This document shows, one piece after another, positions 34,929-45,307 of a stretch of 64,000 nucleotides of DNA. This DNA is from Spartinivicinus marinus (lineage in GTDB: Bacteria > Pseudomonadota > Gammaproteobacteria > Pseudomonadales > Zooshikellaceae): NCBI RefSeq assembly GCF_026309355.1, contig NZ_JAPJZK010000001.1, positions 1,116,001 through 1,180,000 of the forward strand. The letters are read 5' to 3'. Numbering within the stretch: position 1 is the stretch's first letter; the number at the start of each line of letters is the position of its first letter. The notes beneath the pieces are model-generated. The model did no database searches. It saw only the letters and a program-made list of their open reading frames with translations, and had not been told where the DNA came from. The position numbers and the translations under genes were made by a program.

Positions 34929-36293
34929 TTAATTGCTGACAGGCTCACGCATAGTCACAAACTCTTCAGCAGCTGTCGGATGAATACCAATAGTGCTATC
35001 AAACACAGCTTTGGTCGCTCCTGCCTTAATCGCCACAGCCATGCCTTGAATAATTTCTCCAGCATCGGCTCCCACCATATGACAGCCTAATACTTTTTGC
35101 GATTCTTTCTCTACTACCAGCTTCATCATCGTGCGTTCATCTCGGCCTGATAACGTGTGCTTCAAGTGCCGAAAGCTAGCTTTATAAATCTCCAGTTCAT
35201 AGCCTCGCTCACGGGCTTGCTCTTCAGTGAGTCCTACAGTAGCAATATTAGGTTGGGAAAATACCGCCGTTGGAATATTGTCATAGTCAACTTTGTTTGG
35301 TTCATTTAAATAAAGGGTTTTGGCTAACGCCATTCCCTCTGCCAATGCAACCGGGGTAAGTTCTGGACCACCAATCACATCACCCACTGCATAGATAGAT
35401 GGCTCACTGCTATTAAAGTAATCATCCACTTTAATAGTACCATCGCCATTGAGTTTGACTTTAACATTTTCCAAACCAAGTCCATGCAAATTAGGCTTAC
35501 GGCCAGTAGCGTATAAAATCACATCGGCAGCAATTTGCTCACCTTTATTGGTGTGTGCCACTAACGCATCGGTAGCCAGTTTTTCAATTTTATCAATCTC
35601 AGTATTGAAGTGTAGATTGACATGTTTCTTAGCTACTTCATCGCGCACAAATTCACGAATATCTTGGTCAAAACCCCTTAGAAACAAGTCTCGGCGATAA
35701 ACTAAGTGGGTTTCAGCCCCTAACCCAGCAAAAATACCAGCGAACTCAACCGCAATATAACCACCACCAACAACAATTATTCGCTGTGGAAATTTATCTA
35801 AATCAAAAACCTCATTAGAAGTAATCGCATGCTCACTACCAGGAAATTCAGGAATATAAGGCCAGCCACCAGTGGCAATTAAAATACGCTCTGCAGAGTA
35901 TTTTTTCTTACCCACTTTAACGGTATGTGCATCAACCAAAGCAGCCCGCCCCTCGATTAACTTTACCCCTGCATTCTTAAGTAAATTGCGATAAACACCA
36001 TTCAAGCGAGAAATTTCTTGCTTTTTATTATCTCGCAATGTCGTCCAATCAAATGAAACATCACTAGCCTGCCAGCCATAGCCAGCTCCATCGGCAATAT
36101 CTTCACCGAAGTGAGAACCATAAACATAAAGCTTTTTAGGTACACAACCCACATTAACACAGGTGCCCCCCATATAACGGTCTTCAGCAATGGCAACCTT
36201 GGCACCAAAGCTTGCAGCCATACGACTGGCTCTTACACCACCAGAGCCGGCACCGATAACAAATAAATCATAATCATATTTTGAGCTAGTCAT
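34929..36293 (-). CDS. gor: Glutathione reductase
   Basis: A 454-residue flavoenzyme that reduces oxidised glutathione with NADPH. It has the FAD-binding start ([20 protein letters not shown]), the redox disulfide [14 protein letters not shown], a second nucleotide-binding motif ([17 protein letters not shown]) followed by the NADPH-type Arg in [12 protein letters not shown], and the C-terminal HPTAAEEFV with the active-site His-Glu pair. The length is typical. It is transcribed away from rlmG. Confidence 0.97.
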   Translation of the reverse strand: MTSSKYDYDLFVIGAGSGGVRASRMAASFGAKVAIAEDRYMGGTCVNVGCVPKKLYVYGSHFGEDIADGAGYGWQASDVSFDWTTLRDNKKQEISRLNGVYRNLLKNAGVKLIEGRAALVDAHTVKVGKKKYSAERILIATGGWPYIPEFPGSEHAITSNEVFDLDKFPQRIIVVGGGYIAVEFAGIFAGLGAETHLVYRRDLFLRGFDQDIREFVRDEVAKKHVNLHFNTEIDKIEKLATDALVAHTNKGEQIAADVILYATGRKPNLHGLGLENVKVKLNGDGTIKVDDYFNSSEPSIYAVGDVIGGPELTPVALAEGMALAKTLYLNEPNKVDYDNIPTAVFSQPNIATVGLTEEQARERGYELEIYKASFRHLKHTLSGRDERTMMKLVVEKESQKVLGCHMVGADAGEIIQGMAVAIKAGATKAVFDSTIGIHPTAAEEFVTMREPVSN

Positions 36294-36382
36294 TTATATT
36301 CTCTTTACCACGCCCTAAATCCACAGGATGCCTCAAACACTTCTCTGAAATTATGTTGATGTAATCCGTACAGACTTGGCTA

Positions 36383-36486
36383 TATGGAGCAATAGGGTAT
36401 TCTGTAACAGCTGTCGGGAACAGCGAAAGCTCTAAAGGCCAGGGAAGGCCTTGTAGAGCAGTGGAAGAATACTCTGTTGCTCCATA
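36383..36486. repeat. 104-bp nested palindrome between gor and rlmG
   Basis: The outer arms (TATGGAGCAATAGGGTATTC at 36383 and its inverted partner ending at 36486) pair at 19 of 21 positions. Inside them lies a second hairpin (36429-36440 with 36447-36459): GCTCTA-AAGGCC against GGCCTT-G-TAGAGC, with one bulged base. The whole would fold into a two-level cruciform or RNA stem. It lies about 90 bases upstream of the gor start and 110 upstream of rlmG. It looks like a MITE- or REP-type element; only one copy is in the window. Confidence 0.75.
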
Positions 36487-36595
36487 TTTATACACCGAAG
36501 CCTTTTACGACATCCCCTCTGCAAAACAGTATATAATGTTTTTTCCAGTTACCAGGGCCTACCCTACTTTCTTTAACATACCTTACATGTTTTGT

Positions 36596-37741
36596 ATGAA
36601 TCACTTAACTACTGTCTGGCACAGCTTAGAACTTAATCGCTATCCAAAGCAAAAAAATGAAACACTTAGAGCCTGGGATGCAGCAGATGAATACTTGCTT
36701 AGCTATTTGCATGAGCAAAATATTCAAGGGCCTTGTTTAATTATCAATGATGGTTTTGGAGCCCTAAGTACCAGCCTACATCAGCTAAGCCCAACAGTTA
36801 TTACTGATTCTTTCCTCAGTCAGCAGAGTATCATAGCCAATAGCCAAACAAACCAGCTTGACTGCCCTACTATCTTGCCGCTAATCAAGCCTCTTGAAAA
36901 ACCATGTGGTTATTTTAAAACCATCATTATCAAAATACCTAAAACCTTAGCATTATTAGAGGCTGCTTTACTTAAAATTAGACCACTGATTAATTCCGAT
37001 ACACTAATAATTGCGGCAGGAATGGTTAAATACATCCAGACAAGTATGATTGAATCTATTCAACAACTCGTTGGTCCAACAAGGCCGTCACTAGCCAAGA
37101 AAAAAGCCCGACTAATACATATCACCCCAGACCACTCCCTATTAACAGCCAAGGTTAAAAACCCATATCCAAAGGAATTGTGTGTTGAGCTGCCTGGTGG
37201 CAATAGAAAACTCAACCTCATCAACTTTGCCAATGTATTTGGGCAACATAAACTGGATATCGGCAGCCGCTTTTTTCTGGAAAACCTGGCATGTGATCAT
37301 GAGCCACAACAGATTATCGATTTAGGCTGTGGTAACGGTTTACTAGCAATGGCCACTTATCAACACCACCCAGACTCGCAATTTACCCTGGTTGATGAGT
37401 CTTTTTCTGCGGTTGCTTCTGCCAAAGCTGGCTGGTTAAGCAGCGAGTTACCTGAAAACCAAGCCCGCTTTGTTGTTAATGACTGTTTAACAGGCTTTGC
37501 AAGCAACAGTGCTGACTATATTGTTTGTAACCCACCCTTCCACCAGCAGCATACTGTGGGTGACCATATTGCATGGCGAATGTTTAGCCAAGCCAAGCAA
37601 GTACTGCAACAAGGTGGAGAGTTAAGAATTATTGGTAACCGACATTTGGGTTATCACATTAAATTGAAGCGGTTGTTTGGCAATGTCCAAATGTTGGCCA
37701 GCAACAGTAAGTTCGTAATCCTACAGGCTGTTAAAAAATAG
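36596..37741 (+). CDS. rlmG: 23S rRNA guanine-N2 methyltransferase RlmG
   Basis: From ATG 36596 the product is 381 residues, similar to E. coli RlmG (378), which methylates G1835 of 23S rRNA. The start MNHLTTVWHSLELNRYPKQK and AWDAADEYLLSYLHE match the family. The degenerate N-terminal methyltransferase half is followed by the catalytic half with the SAM motif DLGCGNG (Asp242 onward) and NPPFHQQH (Asn312). Upstream in-frame codons to 36461 fall within a palindromic repeat and are rejected as coding. Confidence 0.93.
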   Translation: MNHLTTVWHSLELNRYPKQKNETLRAWDAADEYLLSYLHEQNIQGPCLIINDGFGALSTSLHQLSPTVITDSFLSQQSIIANSQTNQLDCPTILPLIKPLEKPCGYFKTIIIKIPKTLALLEAALLKIRPLINSDTLIIAAGMVKYIQTSMIESIQQLVGPTRPSLAKKKARLIHITPDHSLLTAKVKNPYPKELCVELPGGNRKLNLINFANVFGQHKLDIGSRFFLENLACDHEPQQIIDLGCGNGLLAMATYQHHPDSQFTLVDESFSAVASAKAGWLSSELPENQARFVVNDCLTGFASNSADYIVCNPPFHQQHTVGDHIAWRMFSQAKQVLQQGGELRIIGNRHLGYHIKLKRLFGNVQMLASNSKFVILQAVKK

Positions 37742-37938
37742 TTTGTTAACAAGAAGTGTTTACCCACATCAACACTTACCCACAGATTCTGTGGATAACC
37801 CTGTTAACGACTTACTGTTTAACTAAAAAAGGGGCTTTAATTTCAGTAACTTTCACAAATCGGTCACAATATATTCATGACAATACGGTTTTTATTACTT
37901 CATTAACAGGCTAAAAATTAGCTTTTTGCAATAAATAC

Positions 37939-37967
37939 AAACCTCTATTGACAGGGGTTTTTATTTA
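37939..37967. terminator. Imperfect hairpin with T tract between rlmG and hutH
   Basis: AAACCTCT (37939-37946) pairs with AGGGGTTT (37953-37960) with one mismatch and is followed by TTATTT on the plus strand. It lies 20 bases past the hutH stop on the minus strand and about 200 past rlmG, so it could end either convergent transcript. Further short dyads occur at 37750-37795 (AAGTGTT/AACACTT and CCACAG/CTGTGG). Confidence 0.5.
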
Positions 37968-37986
37968 TCTCAGCCAACTCCAATAC

Positions 37987-39519
37987 TCAGGTATAACTGG
38001 GTAATACTTCCGGCGCAACAAATCCTCGATACTGTCCCGACTTTATCTGTTGCTTGGCCAACTCAATATCAGGAGCAAAATAACGATCCTTGTCGTAAAA
38101 GCTCACCTCTGTCCTAAGCAGCTGATGAGCTTCTTGCAGCTTGGGTGAAGTTGTCAGTGGCGCTCTGAAATCAATACCCTGACAAGCCGCTAGCCATTCA
38201 ACCGCTAAAATACCCGCCGTATTGTCAGCCATTTCTATTAGTCGTCTACCTGCGAAGGTAGCCATTGAGACATGATCTTCCTGATTAGCAGAGGTTGGCA
38301 AACTATCCACAGACGCTGGGTGCGCTAGGGACTTATTTTCACTGGCCAAGGCAGCAGAAGTCACCTGGGCAATCATAAACCCTGAGTTCACCCCACCATT
38401 ATCCACCAAAAAGGGTGGTAACTTACTTAATGTGCTGTCTATTAACAGTGCCATCCGCCGCTCAGAGAGTGCACCCACCTCAGCAATCGCCAGAGCTAAA
38501 TTATCAGCCGCCATGGCAACGGGTTCAGCATGGAAATTACCTCCGGAGATAATTTCATCATCATCACTGAACACCAGCGGATTATCAGACACCGCATTCG
38601 CTTCAGTTAACAACACTTTTGAAGTATCACGAATTTGCTGCAAACAGGCACCCATTACCTGAGGTTGACAACGCAAGGAGTATGGGTCCTGCACTTTTTC
38701 GCAATTCTGATGGGATTTTTCAATATCGCTATGCTCCAACAAATCCCGATAACAGGCTGCAGCATCAATTTGTGCCTGGTGACCACGGGCAAGATGAATC
38801 CGCTCATCAAACGGTCGACGACTACCTAAAGCTGCCTCTACTGACATGGCACCTGCCACCACCGCCATTGAAAATAAATCTTCTGCCGCAAATAAGCCAG
38901 TCAATGCAAACGCTGTTGATGCCTGAGTGCCATTAAGTAGCGCCAACCCTTCTTTGGGTGCCAAGGTTATTGGTGAAAGCCCTGCTATCTTTAGTCCTTC
39001 AGCCCCTGAAAGCCTTTCCCCCTGATAGCGTACTTCCCCTTCCCCTAATAATACGGTGCTCATATGGGCCAGCGGTGCTAAATCACCAGATGCCCCCACC
39101 GACCCTTTAGCAGGAATGAGTGGATACACTTCTTTATTAAGCAACGCCGTCAGAGCCTCAATGACTTCCAAGCGAATTCCAGAAAACCCTCTGGCCAGGC
39201 TGTTAATTTTTAATACCATCATCAGCCGAACCACATCATCGCTCATGAAATTACCTGTGCCTGCTGCATGGGATAGCACCAAACTGCGTTGCAATGTTTC
39301 CAGTTCATCTTTTTTAATATGGGTGTTAGCCAGCAAACCAAAACCAGTATTCACCCCATAAACCACTCGGTCTTCTGCCACAATTTTATTGACTGTAGCA
39401 TTACTTTTTTCAATAGCTGGCAAGGCCTCTTCAGCCAGCTGAACATTAACCGACGACTGAAGTACACAACGTAATGTATTCAGCGTAAGTTGGCCTGGCT
39501 TTAATGTTAATTGATACAC
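37987..39519 (-). CDS. hutH: Histidine ammonia-lyase
   Basis: A 510-residue enzyme that removes ammonia from histidine to give urocanate. The MIO cofactor forms from Ala-Ser-Gly in [15 protein letters not shown]. Other family blocks are [48 protein letters not shown] and [14 protein letters not shown]. The length is typical. It is the last gene of the hut transcript, 21 bases after hutU, and a weak hairpin follows. Confidence 0.97.
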   Translation of the reverse strand: MYQLTLKPGQLTLNTLRCVLQSSVNVQLAEEALPAIEKSNATVNKIVAEDRVVYGVNTGFGLLANTHIKKDELETLQRSLVLSHAAGTGNFMSDDVVRLMMVLKINSLARGFSGIRLEVIEALTALLNKEVYPLIPAKGSVGASGDLAPLAHMSTVLLGEGEVRYQGERLSGAEGLKIAGLSPITLAPKEGLALLNGTQASTAFALTGLFAAEDLFSMAVVAGAMSVEAALGSRRPFDERIHLARGHQAQIDAAACYRDLLEHSDIEKSHQNCEKVQDPYSLRCQPQVMGACLQQIRDTSKVLLTEANAVSDNPLVFSDDDEIISGGNFHAEPVAMAADNLALAIAEVGALSERRMALLIDSTLSKLPPFLVDNGGVNSGFMIAQVTSAALASENKSLAHPASVDSLPTSANQEDHVSMATFAGRRLIEMADNTAGILAVEWLAACQGIDFRAPLTTSPKLQEAHQLLRTEVSFYDKDRYFAPDIELAKQQIKSGQYRGFVAPEVLPSYT

Positions 39520-39540
39520 TGCAATAACCTCCCAACCAAA

Positions 39541-41232
39541 CTATTCAGCATGCTTACTGTTAACAGTTGCTTCTAACATCGGTAAATCAAGACCATTTGC
39601 TTTAGCACAGTCGACCGCAATTTCATAACCTGCATCCGCATGGCGCATCACCCCTGTACCTGGATCGTTCCATAAAACTCGACCGAGTCTTGCTTTAGCT
39701 TCTTGGGTACCATCAGCCACAATCACCACCCCCGCATGCTGACTAAAGCCCATCCCAACGCCACCACCATGATGGAAACTGACCCAAGTGGCACCACCAG
39801 CGGTATTTAATAAAGCATTGAGTAAAGGCCAATCTGATACTGCATCAGACCCATCCAACATCCCTTCAGTTTCACGATTAGGGCTGGCAACGGAACCAGA
39901 GTCCAAATGATCTCGGCCAATCACAACAGGTGCCTTTAATTCACCGCTGGCAACCATATCATTAAATGCTTGCGCTAACCTTGCCCGGTCTTTTAAACCC
40001 ACCCAGCAAATACGAGCAGGCAAGCCTTGGAACTGAATTTTTTCCCGTGCCATATCCAACCAGTTATGCAGGTGTGGATTATCGGGAATTAATTCTTTTA
40101 CCTTGGCATCGGTTTTATAAATATCTTCAGGGTCTCCAGATAATGCCGCCCAACGGAATGGCCCTATTCCTTCACAAAACAATGGCCTAATATACGCAGG
40201 AACAAAACCAGGGAAATCAAAGGCATTTTCCACTCCCTCTTCATACGCCATTTGTCGGATATTATTACCATAGTCCAGGGTAGCAGCGCCTTTTTCCTGC
40301 AGCGCTAACATTGCTTTCACATGAATTGCCATAGAAGCTTTCGCTGCTTTTACCACCGCCTGTGGATCTTTTTGGCGCATTTCATCGGCATATTCCAACG
40401 ACCAGTCTTTAGGTAAATAACCATTAAGTGGATCATGGGCACTGGTCTGATCCGTCACCACATCAGGAATTACACCCCGAGCAACTAATTCTGGAAAAAT
40501 ATCCGCGGCATTACCTAATAACCCTACCGAAATGGCTTTACCTTGCTTGGCAGTATCATTCATCATTTGTAAAGCTTCATCGAGATTGTTGACTTTATAA
40601 TCCAGATAACGGGTTTCCAGACGCTTATCAATTCGGCTCTCGTCGCATTCAACTGCTAGCATTGAGGCACCAGCCATGGTTGCAGCCAGTGGCTGAGCAC
40701 CGCCCATTCCCCCTAAACCGGCGGTTAAAATCCATTTACCCGATAAATCGCCATTAAAATGTTTAGTGCCTACTGCTACGAAGGTTTCATAGGTGCCCTG
40801 AACAATTCCCTGAGAACCGATATACACCCAAGAGCCAGCAGTCATTTGGCCATACATCATTAGCCCTTGTTTATCCAACTCATTAAAATGTTCCCAGTTA
40901 GCCCAATGAGGCACTAAATTAGAATTCGCAATTAATACCCGAGGAGCATCAGGGTGGGTTTTAAAAACCCCTACCGGTTTACCGGATTGAATTAATAAAG
41001 ACTCGTCATTTTCCAAACGAGTCAATACTTCAACGATTTTGTCGTAGCACTCCCAATTGCGGGCAGCACGACCAATCCCGCCATAAACCACTAGTTCCTC
41101 AGGTTTTTCTGCTACCTCGGGATCCAGGTTATTCATTAGCATTCGTAAAGCAGCTTCAGTGAGCCAGCTTTTGGCTGTTAATTTTGTACCAGTTGCTGCT
41201 TTAATTTTTCTAGTTTTGTCTACTCTACTCAT
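39541..41232 (-). CDS. hutU: Urocanate hydratase
   Basis: A 563-residue enzyme converting urocanate to imidazolone propionate with NAD+ as electrophile. Family features are [33 protein letters not shown], the NAD-binding [34 protein letters not shown] and [18 protein letters not shown] 41232 follows GGAGACAAGTG, so it is preferred over the GTG one codon before. It lies between hutG and hutH. Confidence 0.97.
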   Translation of the reverse strand: MSRVDKTRKIKAATGTKLTAKSWLTEAALRMLMNNLDPEVAEKPEELVVYGGIGRAARNWECYDKIVEVLTRLENDESLLIQSGKPVGVFKTHPDAPRVLIANSNLVPHWANWEHFNELDKQGLMMYGQMTAGSWVYIGSQGIVQGTYETFVAVGTKHFNGDLSGKWILTAGLGGMGGAQPLAATMAGASMLAVECDESRIDKRLETRYLDYKVNNLDEALQMMNDTAKQGKAISVGLLGNAADIFPELVARGVIPDVVTDQTSAHDPLNGYLPKDWSLEYADEMRQKDPQAVVKAAKASMAIHVKAMLALQEKGAATLDYGNNIRQMAYEEGVENAFDFPGFVPAYIRPLFCEGIGPFRWAALSGDPEDIYKTDAKVKELIPDNPHLHNWLDMAREKIQFQGLPARICWVGLKDRARLAQAFNDMVASGELKAPVVIGRDHLDSGSVASPNRETEGMLDGSDAVSDWPLLNALLNTAGGATWVSFHHGGGVGMGFSQHAGVVIVADGTQEAKARLGRVLWNDPGTGVMRHADAGYEIAVDCAKANGLDLPMLEATVNSKHAE

Positions 41233-41429
41233 CACTTGTCTCCTATTACCCTTCGCGAATGATTTTTATACTTTGTTGTCGTCGCTCTTGACCACCATGG
41301 AAGGTGGAAATACAGTTAATGCATGGAGCATTTAACTGTCACCCCAATCACCTATTTCAATAGGCTTATGGGGCTTCATCGCTCGACGGCCTCGTCTAAA
41401 AACCCTACGCTTTGGGTAAACATTCTTGT
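41233..41429. other. hutG-hutU spacer with two hairpins
   Basis: A 197-base gap inside an otherwise tightly packed operon. CCACC/GGTGG (41292-41307) and ACAGTTAATGC/GCATTTAACTGT (41312-41339, one bulge) can each form a stem. They may stabilise, process or attenuate the transcript before hutU. No open frame of note. Confidence 0.45.
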
Positions 41430-42389
41430 TTATCGTGTTATTAATTCGGTTAATCGCGCCACTAACCTTGCTGTCTGTTGGTCACGATCAAACTCTGGAT
41501 TAAATTCTGCAATATCCGCTAATTTAAGTTTGGGAAAACCATTAGCATCGATTGCAGGTTTAATTTTGTTTTGAATTAAATGTTCTATCAGAGCTAACTC
41601 CACTCCACACACAGCAGGAGCACTTACTCCAGGTGCAATTGCTGATGGAAAAACATCTAAACAAACGGTGAGATACAACCAGTCACATTGCTGAATAAAC
41701 TGATCAAGTTGAGCTTCAATAGCCGGCAGTTGTTGCCAGCTCATGTCTCGATCCAATCGATAGCTCACTTCCAATTGTTGAGCACGATTAAATAAAGCAG
41801 GAGTATTACTGGGCTCACTGATACCTAAGCAGCAATATTTAAAGGGGGATTGTTGGGTTTGACAGTATTCAGCAATTTGTCGAAAAGGTGTCCCAGAACT
41901 GGGCTTAGCATCCTGTCGTAAATCAAAATGGGCATCAAAATTAATAATGCCGATTACAGGTTGTTGATGGCAGCCTTCAGCGTATTTAGCTAGCCCCTGA
42001 TAACTACCCCAGGCAACTTCATGGCCACCACCGATAATTAATGGAAAATGCCGTGCTGCTAATAGCATTTCCACCTGGCAAGCTAAGGTTAATTGAGCAA
42101 ATTCCAGTTGATCATTAGAGCAAATAATATCGCCTGCATCATAAACCGGCCGGGATAATCGATTAGGTAAATTTGCCAACACCTGCCGTGCATTAAACGG
42201 CCCTTGGCTGGCACCGAGCCGGCCTTGATTACGCTTAACTCCCGCATCGCTGGCAAAACCCAAGATAGTGACCCCAGCAGCCACCCCTGGTTTAAAGGGC
42301 TGAATTAATTGATGCCAGCGTAGCCCAGCTTCACCTTCAAACTCATCCACTCGTCCTTGCCAGAGCGACATATTGGCTGGCTTATACAT
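41430..42389 (-). CDS. hutG: Formimidoylglutamase
   Basis: From ATG 42389 (GGGAG eight bases before) the product is 319 residues and overlaps the hutI stop by 8 bases. It belongs to the arginase-type ureohydrolases: GGGHEVAWGSYQGL, INFDAHFDLR and TVCLDVFPSAIAPGVSAP carry the manganese ligands. It hydrolyses formimidoylglutamate to glutamate and formamide, the last step of this form of histidine breakdown. An upstream in-frame ATG at 42449 would overlap hutI deeply and is rejected. Confidence 0.94.
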   Translation of the reverse strand: MYKPANMSLWQGRVDEFEGEAGLRWHQLIQPFKPGVAAGVTILGFASDAGVKRNQGRLGASQGPFNARQVLANLPNRLSRPVYDAGDIICSNDQLEFAQLTLACQVEMLLAARHFPLIIGGGHEVAWGSYQGLAKYAEGCHQQPVIGIINFDAHFDLRQDAKPSSGTPFRQIAEYCQTQQSPFKYCCLGISEPSNTPALFNRAQQLEVSYRLDRDMSWQQLPAIEAQLDQFIQQCDWLYLTVCLDVFPSAIAPGVSAPAVCGVELALIEHLIQNKIKPAIDANGFPKLKLADIAEFNPEFDRDQQTARLVARLTELITR

Positions 42390-43635
42390 GTGCGCCACTC
42401 CCTGTGATCTGACCATTAACCATTCTTTGTTTAATAACTTGTGGACCAAATTGATAGGCTAATTCTGCCAGGTGCTGAATATCCCAAAGCACCATATCAG
42501 CAGCCATACCTTCTTTTATTATCCCCCTGGACTCCTCCATTTTTAACGCCTTAGCTCCGTTAGCAGTAACAGCAGCAATCACTTCTGAGGGTGTCATGCG
42601 AAACAGGGTACAGCCCATATTCATCATTAGCCGTATGGATGCCAACGGCGAAGTACCGGGATTAAAGTCTGTGGCTAACGCCATGGGTACTTGGTATTTT
42701 CTAAGTAAGTCAATTGGGGGTAATTGCTGTTCCCTTAAAAAATAAAATGCTCCTGGCAACAACACAGCAGCAGTATTACTTTCAGCAAGCGCTTTTACTC
42801 CGGCTTCATCCAAGTACTCTAAGTGATCCGCCGACCAGCCTTGATATTTTGCCGTTAAAGCCGCACCAGATAAGTTCGACAGTTGTTCCACATGGGCTTT
42901 AACCCCTAATCCACAAGCTTTAGCCGCTTGCATCACTTTTTCTGACTGGGCAGGGCTAAACCCGATACCTTCACAAAATACATCAACTGCATCCGCTAAT
43001 TGCTGTTCCGCTGCTTGAGGAATAATTTCATTGCAGACTAAGTCGATATACTGGTCTGCCTTACCTTTAAACTCAGGAGGAACCGCATGAGCAGCTAATA
43101 AAGTTGTAGAAATATTGATTGGCCGGTGATTAGCTAATTGCTTGGCAACTCGCAATATTTTTAATTCATCGTTCAGGGTTAAGCCATAGCCACTTTTAAT
43201 TTCTACCGTAGTAACCCCTTCAGCGATGAGTGCATCCAAGCGTGGCAAAGCTAACTTAAGCAGCGCTTCTTCAGAGGCAGATCGGGTGGCAATAACGGTG
43301 GATAGAATACCACCACCTTGTTTAGCAATGGTTTCGTAGGGAACACCTTCTAAGCGCTGTTCAAATTCATCGGCCCGATTCCCGGCAAATACCAGGTGAG
43401 TATGGCAATCAATTAACCCAGGGCTTAACCAGCCACCTTCACCATCAATAATTCGTTCAGCTTGTGGTAAAGCAGCCCCTGAAGATTGATCAAAAATAGC
43501 CATAATCCGGCCATCCTTGACCACTACCGACTGATTTTTTGCAGTCACTAGTCCTTGGTCTGCTAGCTCACCGGTTATCAGGTTAACGTTGGTCCAGACA
43601 GTATCTGCTATGGCTGTAGAATGTGTTTGTTCCAT
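42382..43635 (-). CDS. hutI: Imidazolonepropionase
   Basis: A 417-residue amidohydrolase that opens the imidazolone ring to give formimidoylglutamate. It has the metal motif GLIDCHTHLVFAGNR, RSASEEALLKLALPRLD, EIKSGYGL, AAHAVPPEF, VEQLSNLSGA and ALATDFNPGTSPL. First gene of the structural hut operon. The two HutC-type operators lie upstream in the 391-base gap before hutC. Confidence 0.97.
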   Translation of the reverse strand: MEQTHSTAIADTVWTNVNLITGELADQGLVTAKNQSVVVKDGRIMAIFDQSSGAALPQAERIIDGEGGWLSPGLIDCHTHLVFAGNRADEFEQRLEGVPYETIAKQGGGILSTVIATRSASEEALLKLALPRLDALIAEGVTTVEIKSGYGLTLNDELKILRVAKQLANHRPINISTTLLAAHAVPPEFKGKADQYIDLVCNEIIPQAAEQQLADAVDVFCEGIGFSPAQSEKVMQAAKACGLGVKAHVEQLSNLSGAALTAKYQGWSADHLEYLDEAGVKALAESNTAAVLLPGAFYFLREQQLPPIDLLRKYQVPMALATDFNPGTSPLASIRLMMNMGCTLFRMTPSEVIAAVTANGAKALKMEESRGIIKEGMAADMVLWDIQHLAELAYQFGPQVIKQRMVNGQITGSGAHV

Positions 43636-43677
43636 TCAGACTTGGTCCTAATTGCTATTACTTTATTTAGTAGTTAT

Positions 43678-43691
43678 TTTGTATATACAAA
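43678..43691. promoter_or_regulatory. HutC operator 1
   Basis: The perfect palindrome TTTGTATATACAAA lies 43 bases upstream of hutI. It matches the core TGTATATACA-type site known for HutC repressors in Pseudomonas relatives. An identical copy lies 246 bases further upstream. Repression here would be lifted by urocanate. Confidence 0.85.
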
Positions 43692-43936
43692 CTAGCTTAC
43701 TATTTATCAACTACTTCTTCTTTTGTTCTTTCTATTACTAGATATACCTTAAAGCAGATAGAGTACTAACTTTGATGCCGGTATGAATTAGTAGATGCTT
43801 CCTAGCTTAGAACTAGATACAGGATTGAGGCGTGTTCTGTATCCTGTATCTAGCCACGCGCAACATTGTTCGTTTCCACTTCTGGCTAGCTATTCATATT
43901 GGCTTAGCTAAACTGCTAGCCTCTTATAAAACCATA

Positions 43937-43950
43937 TTTGTATATACAAA
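43937..43950. promoter_or_regulatory. HutC operator 2
   Basis: Same 14-base palindrome as operator 1, placed 77 bases downstream of the hutC stop and 302 bases upstream of hutI. The pair could support looping, or this site could hold a roadblock against read-through from hutC. No second promoter was identified. A 63-codon plus-strand frame covering this site is considered spurious. Confidence 0.8.
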
Positions 43951-44026
43951 TATAGATCGAGTTCAACTTGCTCGTCAATTGCTAATTTTTGACTTAATTC
44001 ATAAGAATGGGAAGTTTGGCTGAATT

Positions 44027-44743
44027 TTATTCAGCCAAAATTGCTTGGGAGCGAAGCTTATAACGAGAGCCAGGATGAATCAGCTTAGCAACGCTAATTA
44101 GTTGACCTGTTGACCAAGTACGACGATTAACCAATAAACAGGGCTCAGCAGACTCAATATGTAACAACTGCTGGATGGTTTCATCAGGCATAATGGCTTC
44201 AACGACATGCTCTGCCTCTGATAATGGACAATGTTTTGATAAATACTCATTAGGGGTGGTAGCAGTGAAGTCCTGTTTTAAATAGTCAGGCACTGTTGTT
44301 GCGTTAACATAACGCTCTTCCACCTGTAATGGCTGGTCATTTTCTTGATGTACAATCAGTGAATAAAAAATTGTTTCCCCTTCTTGCACTCCTAGTTTTA
44401 AAGCCGTTTGCTCAGTGGCAAAAACAGCCTCCAACTTAACCACCTTGCTGCTGTGCACATGGCCTCGACTACGGATTTCATCAGCAATGTTTTTTATTTC
44501 CAACAGCGGCGATTCGACTTTCAGGTCTGTCACAAACGTCCCTTGCCCAGGGTAACGCACCAATAACCCTTCTTTTACTAAATCCCTAATCGCTTTATTA
44601 GCCGTCATTCGACTTACTTGGAACTTGTCAGAAAGCTCATGCTCTGTAGGAATTCGCTCATGCGGCTTATAGTGACGATCACGAATATTCTGGTAAATAA
44701 AGTCTTTTATCTGTTGGTAGCGGGGTTTATCGTTTGTCACCAT
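44027..44743 (-). CDS. hutC: Histidine utilisation repressor HutC (GntR family)
   Basis: A 238-residue regulator with an N-terminal winged helix (IPTEHELSDKFQVSRMTANK, then LVKEGLLVRYPGQGTFV) and a C-terminal UTRA ligand domain (ERYVNATTVPDYL, LLVNRRTWS, HPGSRYKL). HutC proteins repress hut genes and respond to urocanate. It is encoded on the same strand as, and upstream of, the structural genes, with operators between. Confidence 0.95.
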   Translation of the reverse strand: MVTNDKPRYQQIKDFIYQNIRDRHYKPHERIPTEHELSDKFQVSRMTANKAIRDLVKEGLLVRYPGQGTFVTDLKVESPLLEIKNIADEIRSRGHVHSSKVVKLEAVFATEQTALKLGVQEGETIFYSLIVHQENDQPLQVEERYVNATTVPDYLKQDFTATTPNEYLSKHCPLSEAEHVVEAIMPDETIQQLLHIESAEPCLLVNRRTWSTGQLISVAKLIHPGSRYKLRSQAILAE

Positions 44744-45307
44744 AACGCTCTAGTTCTGCTTTTTCTGAGTTACTCACACAAACTGTGGATAAGTATGTGA
44801 ATTTGTTTGGGTCAAACGCCTGTATTAATGAATCTACCAGCTGTTAGCACAGCTGCTCAATTTGGCAACTACTCCTTTTTACTGGCGGGCATTCCAAAAA
44901 ACACCCTTACTCCCATAACCACTCATGCGTAGAAATTAACAGGCATTCTTAGAATACCATCAATTACTTACTTCCAAGCAAACATTATTCGAACCTGCAA
45001 TCAATTTGCGGTAAGATCGCCCATCTTTTCAACACCATACCTAACTAAGGTATCTCAAAAGGGGTTGAAGTAAGTTGTGTGTCTGATATGAAATAACAGG
45101 ATATTCATCCTCCATTCTTGAAGTGCCATCCTTGGCTCATCAAGAGTCAAAGCGACAGCCCAGCCAACACTCTTTATCTCAAAGTAGAGTTGCTGTCGTT
45201 AACCATGCAGTAGCTGGTTAACCCATGTCGCAGCTACAGAATACCCTGTCATTCCATATCCATTAGCTTCTACAGCCCTACATTTTGGTCAATGAGGAAG
45301 TTATTAA
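44744..45307. other. Gene-free region between hutC and the permease
   Basis: A 564-base divergent spacer. Dyads include ATACCT/AGGTAT near 45037-45053 and GTTAACC/GGTTAAC at 45198-45222, plus ACTCT/AGAGT near 45165-45190. I looked for a purine riboswitch core because the permease downstream is purine-type and did not find one. No coding frame. Confidence 0.5.

Noticed and set aside
36461-36595. 45-residue N-terminal extension of RlmG
   Set aside because: It lies partly in the palindromic repeat, begins with GTG, and RlmG homologues start at the MNHL-type sequence.
43832-44023. 63-codon plus-strand frame between hutI and hutC
   Set aside because: It overlaps a HutC operator, has no ribosome site and is not protein-like.
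44744-45307. Purine riboswitch upstream of the AzgA-type permease
   Set aside because: The conserved junction and loop sequences of the purine riboswitch are absent; only short dyads are present.
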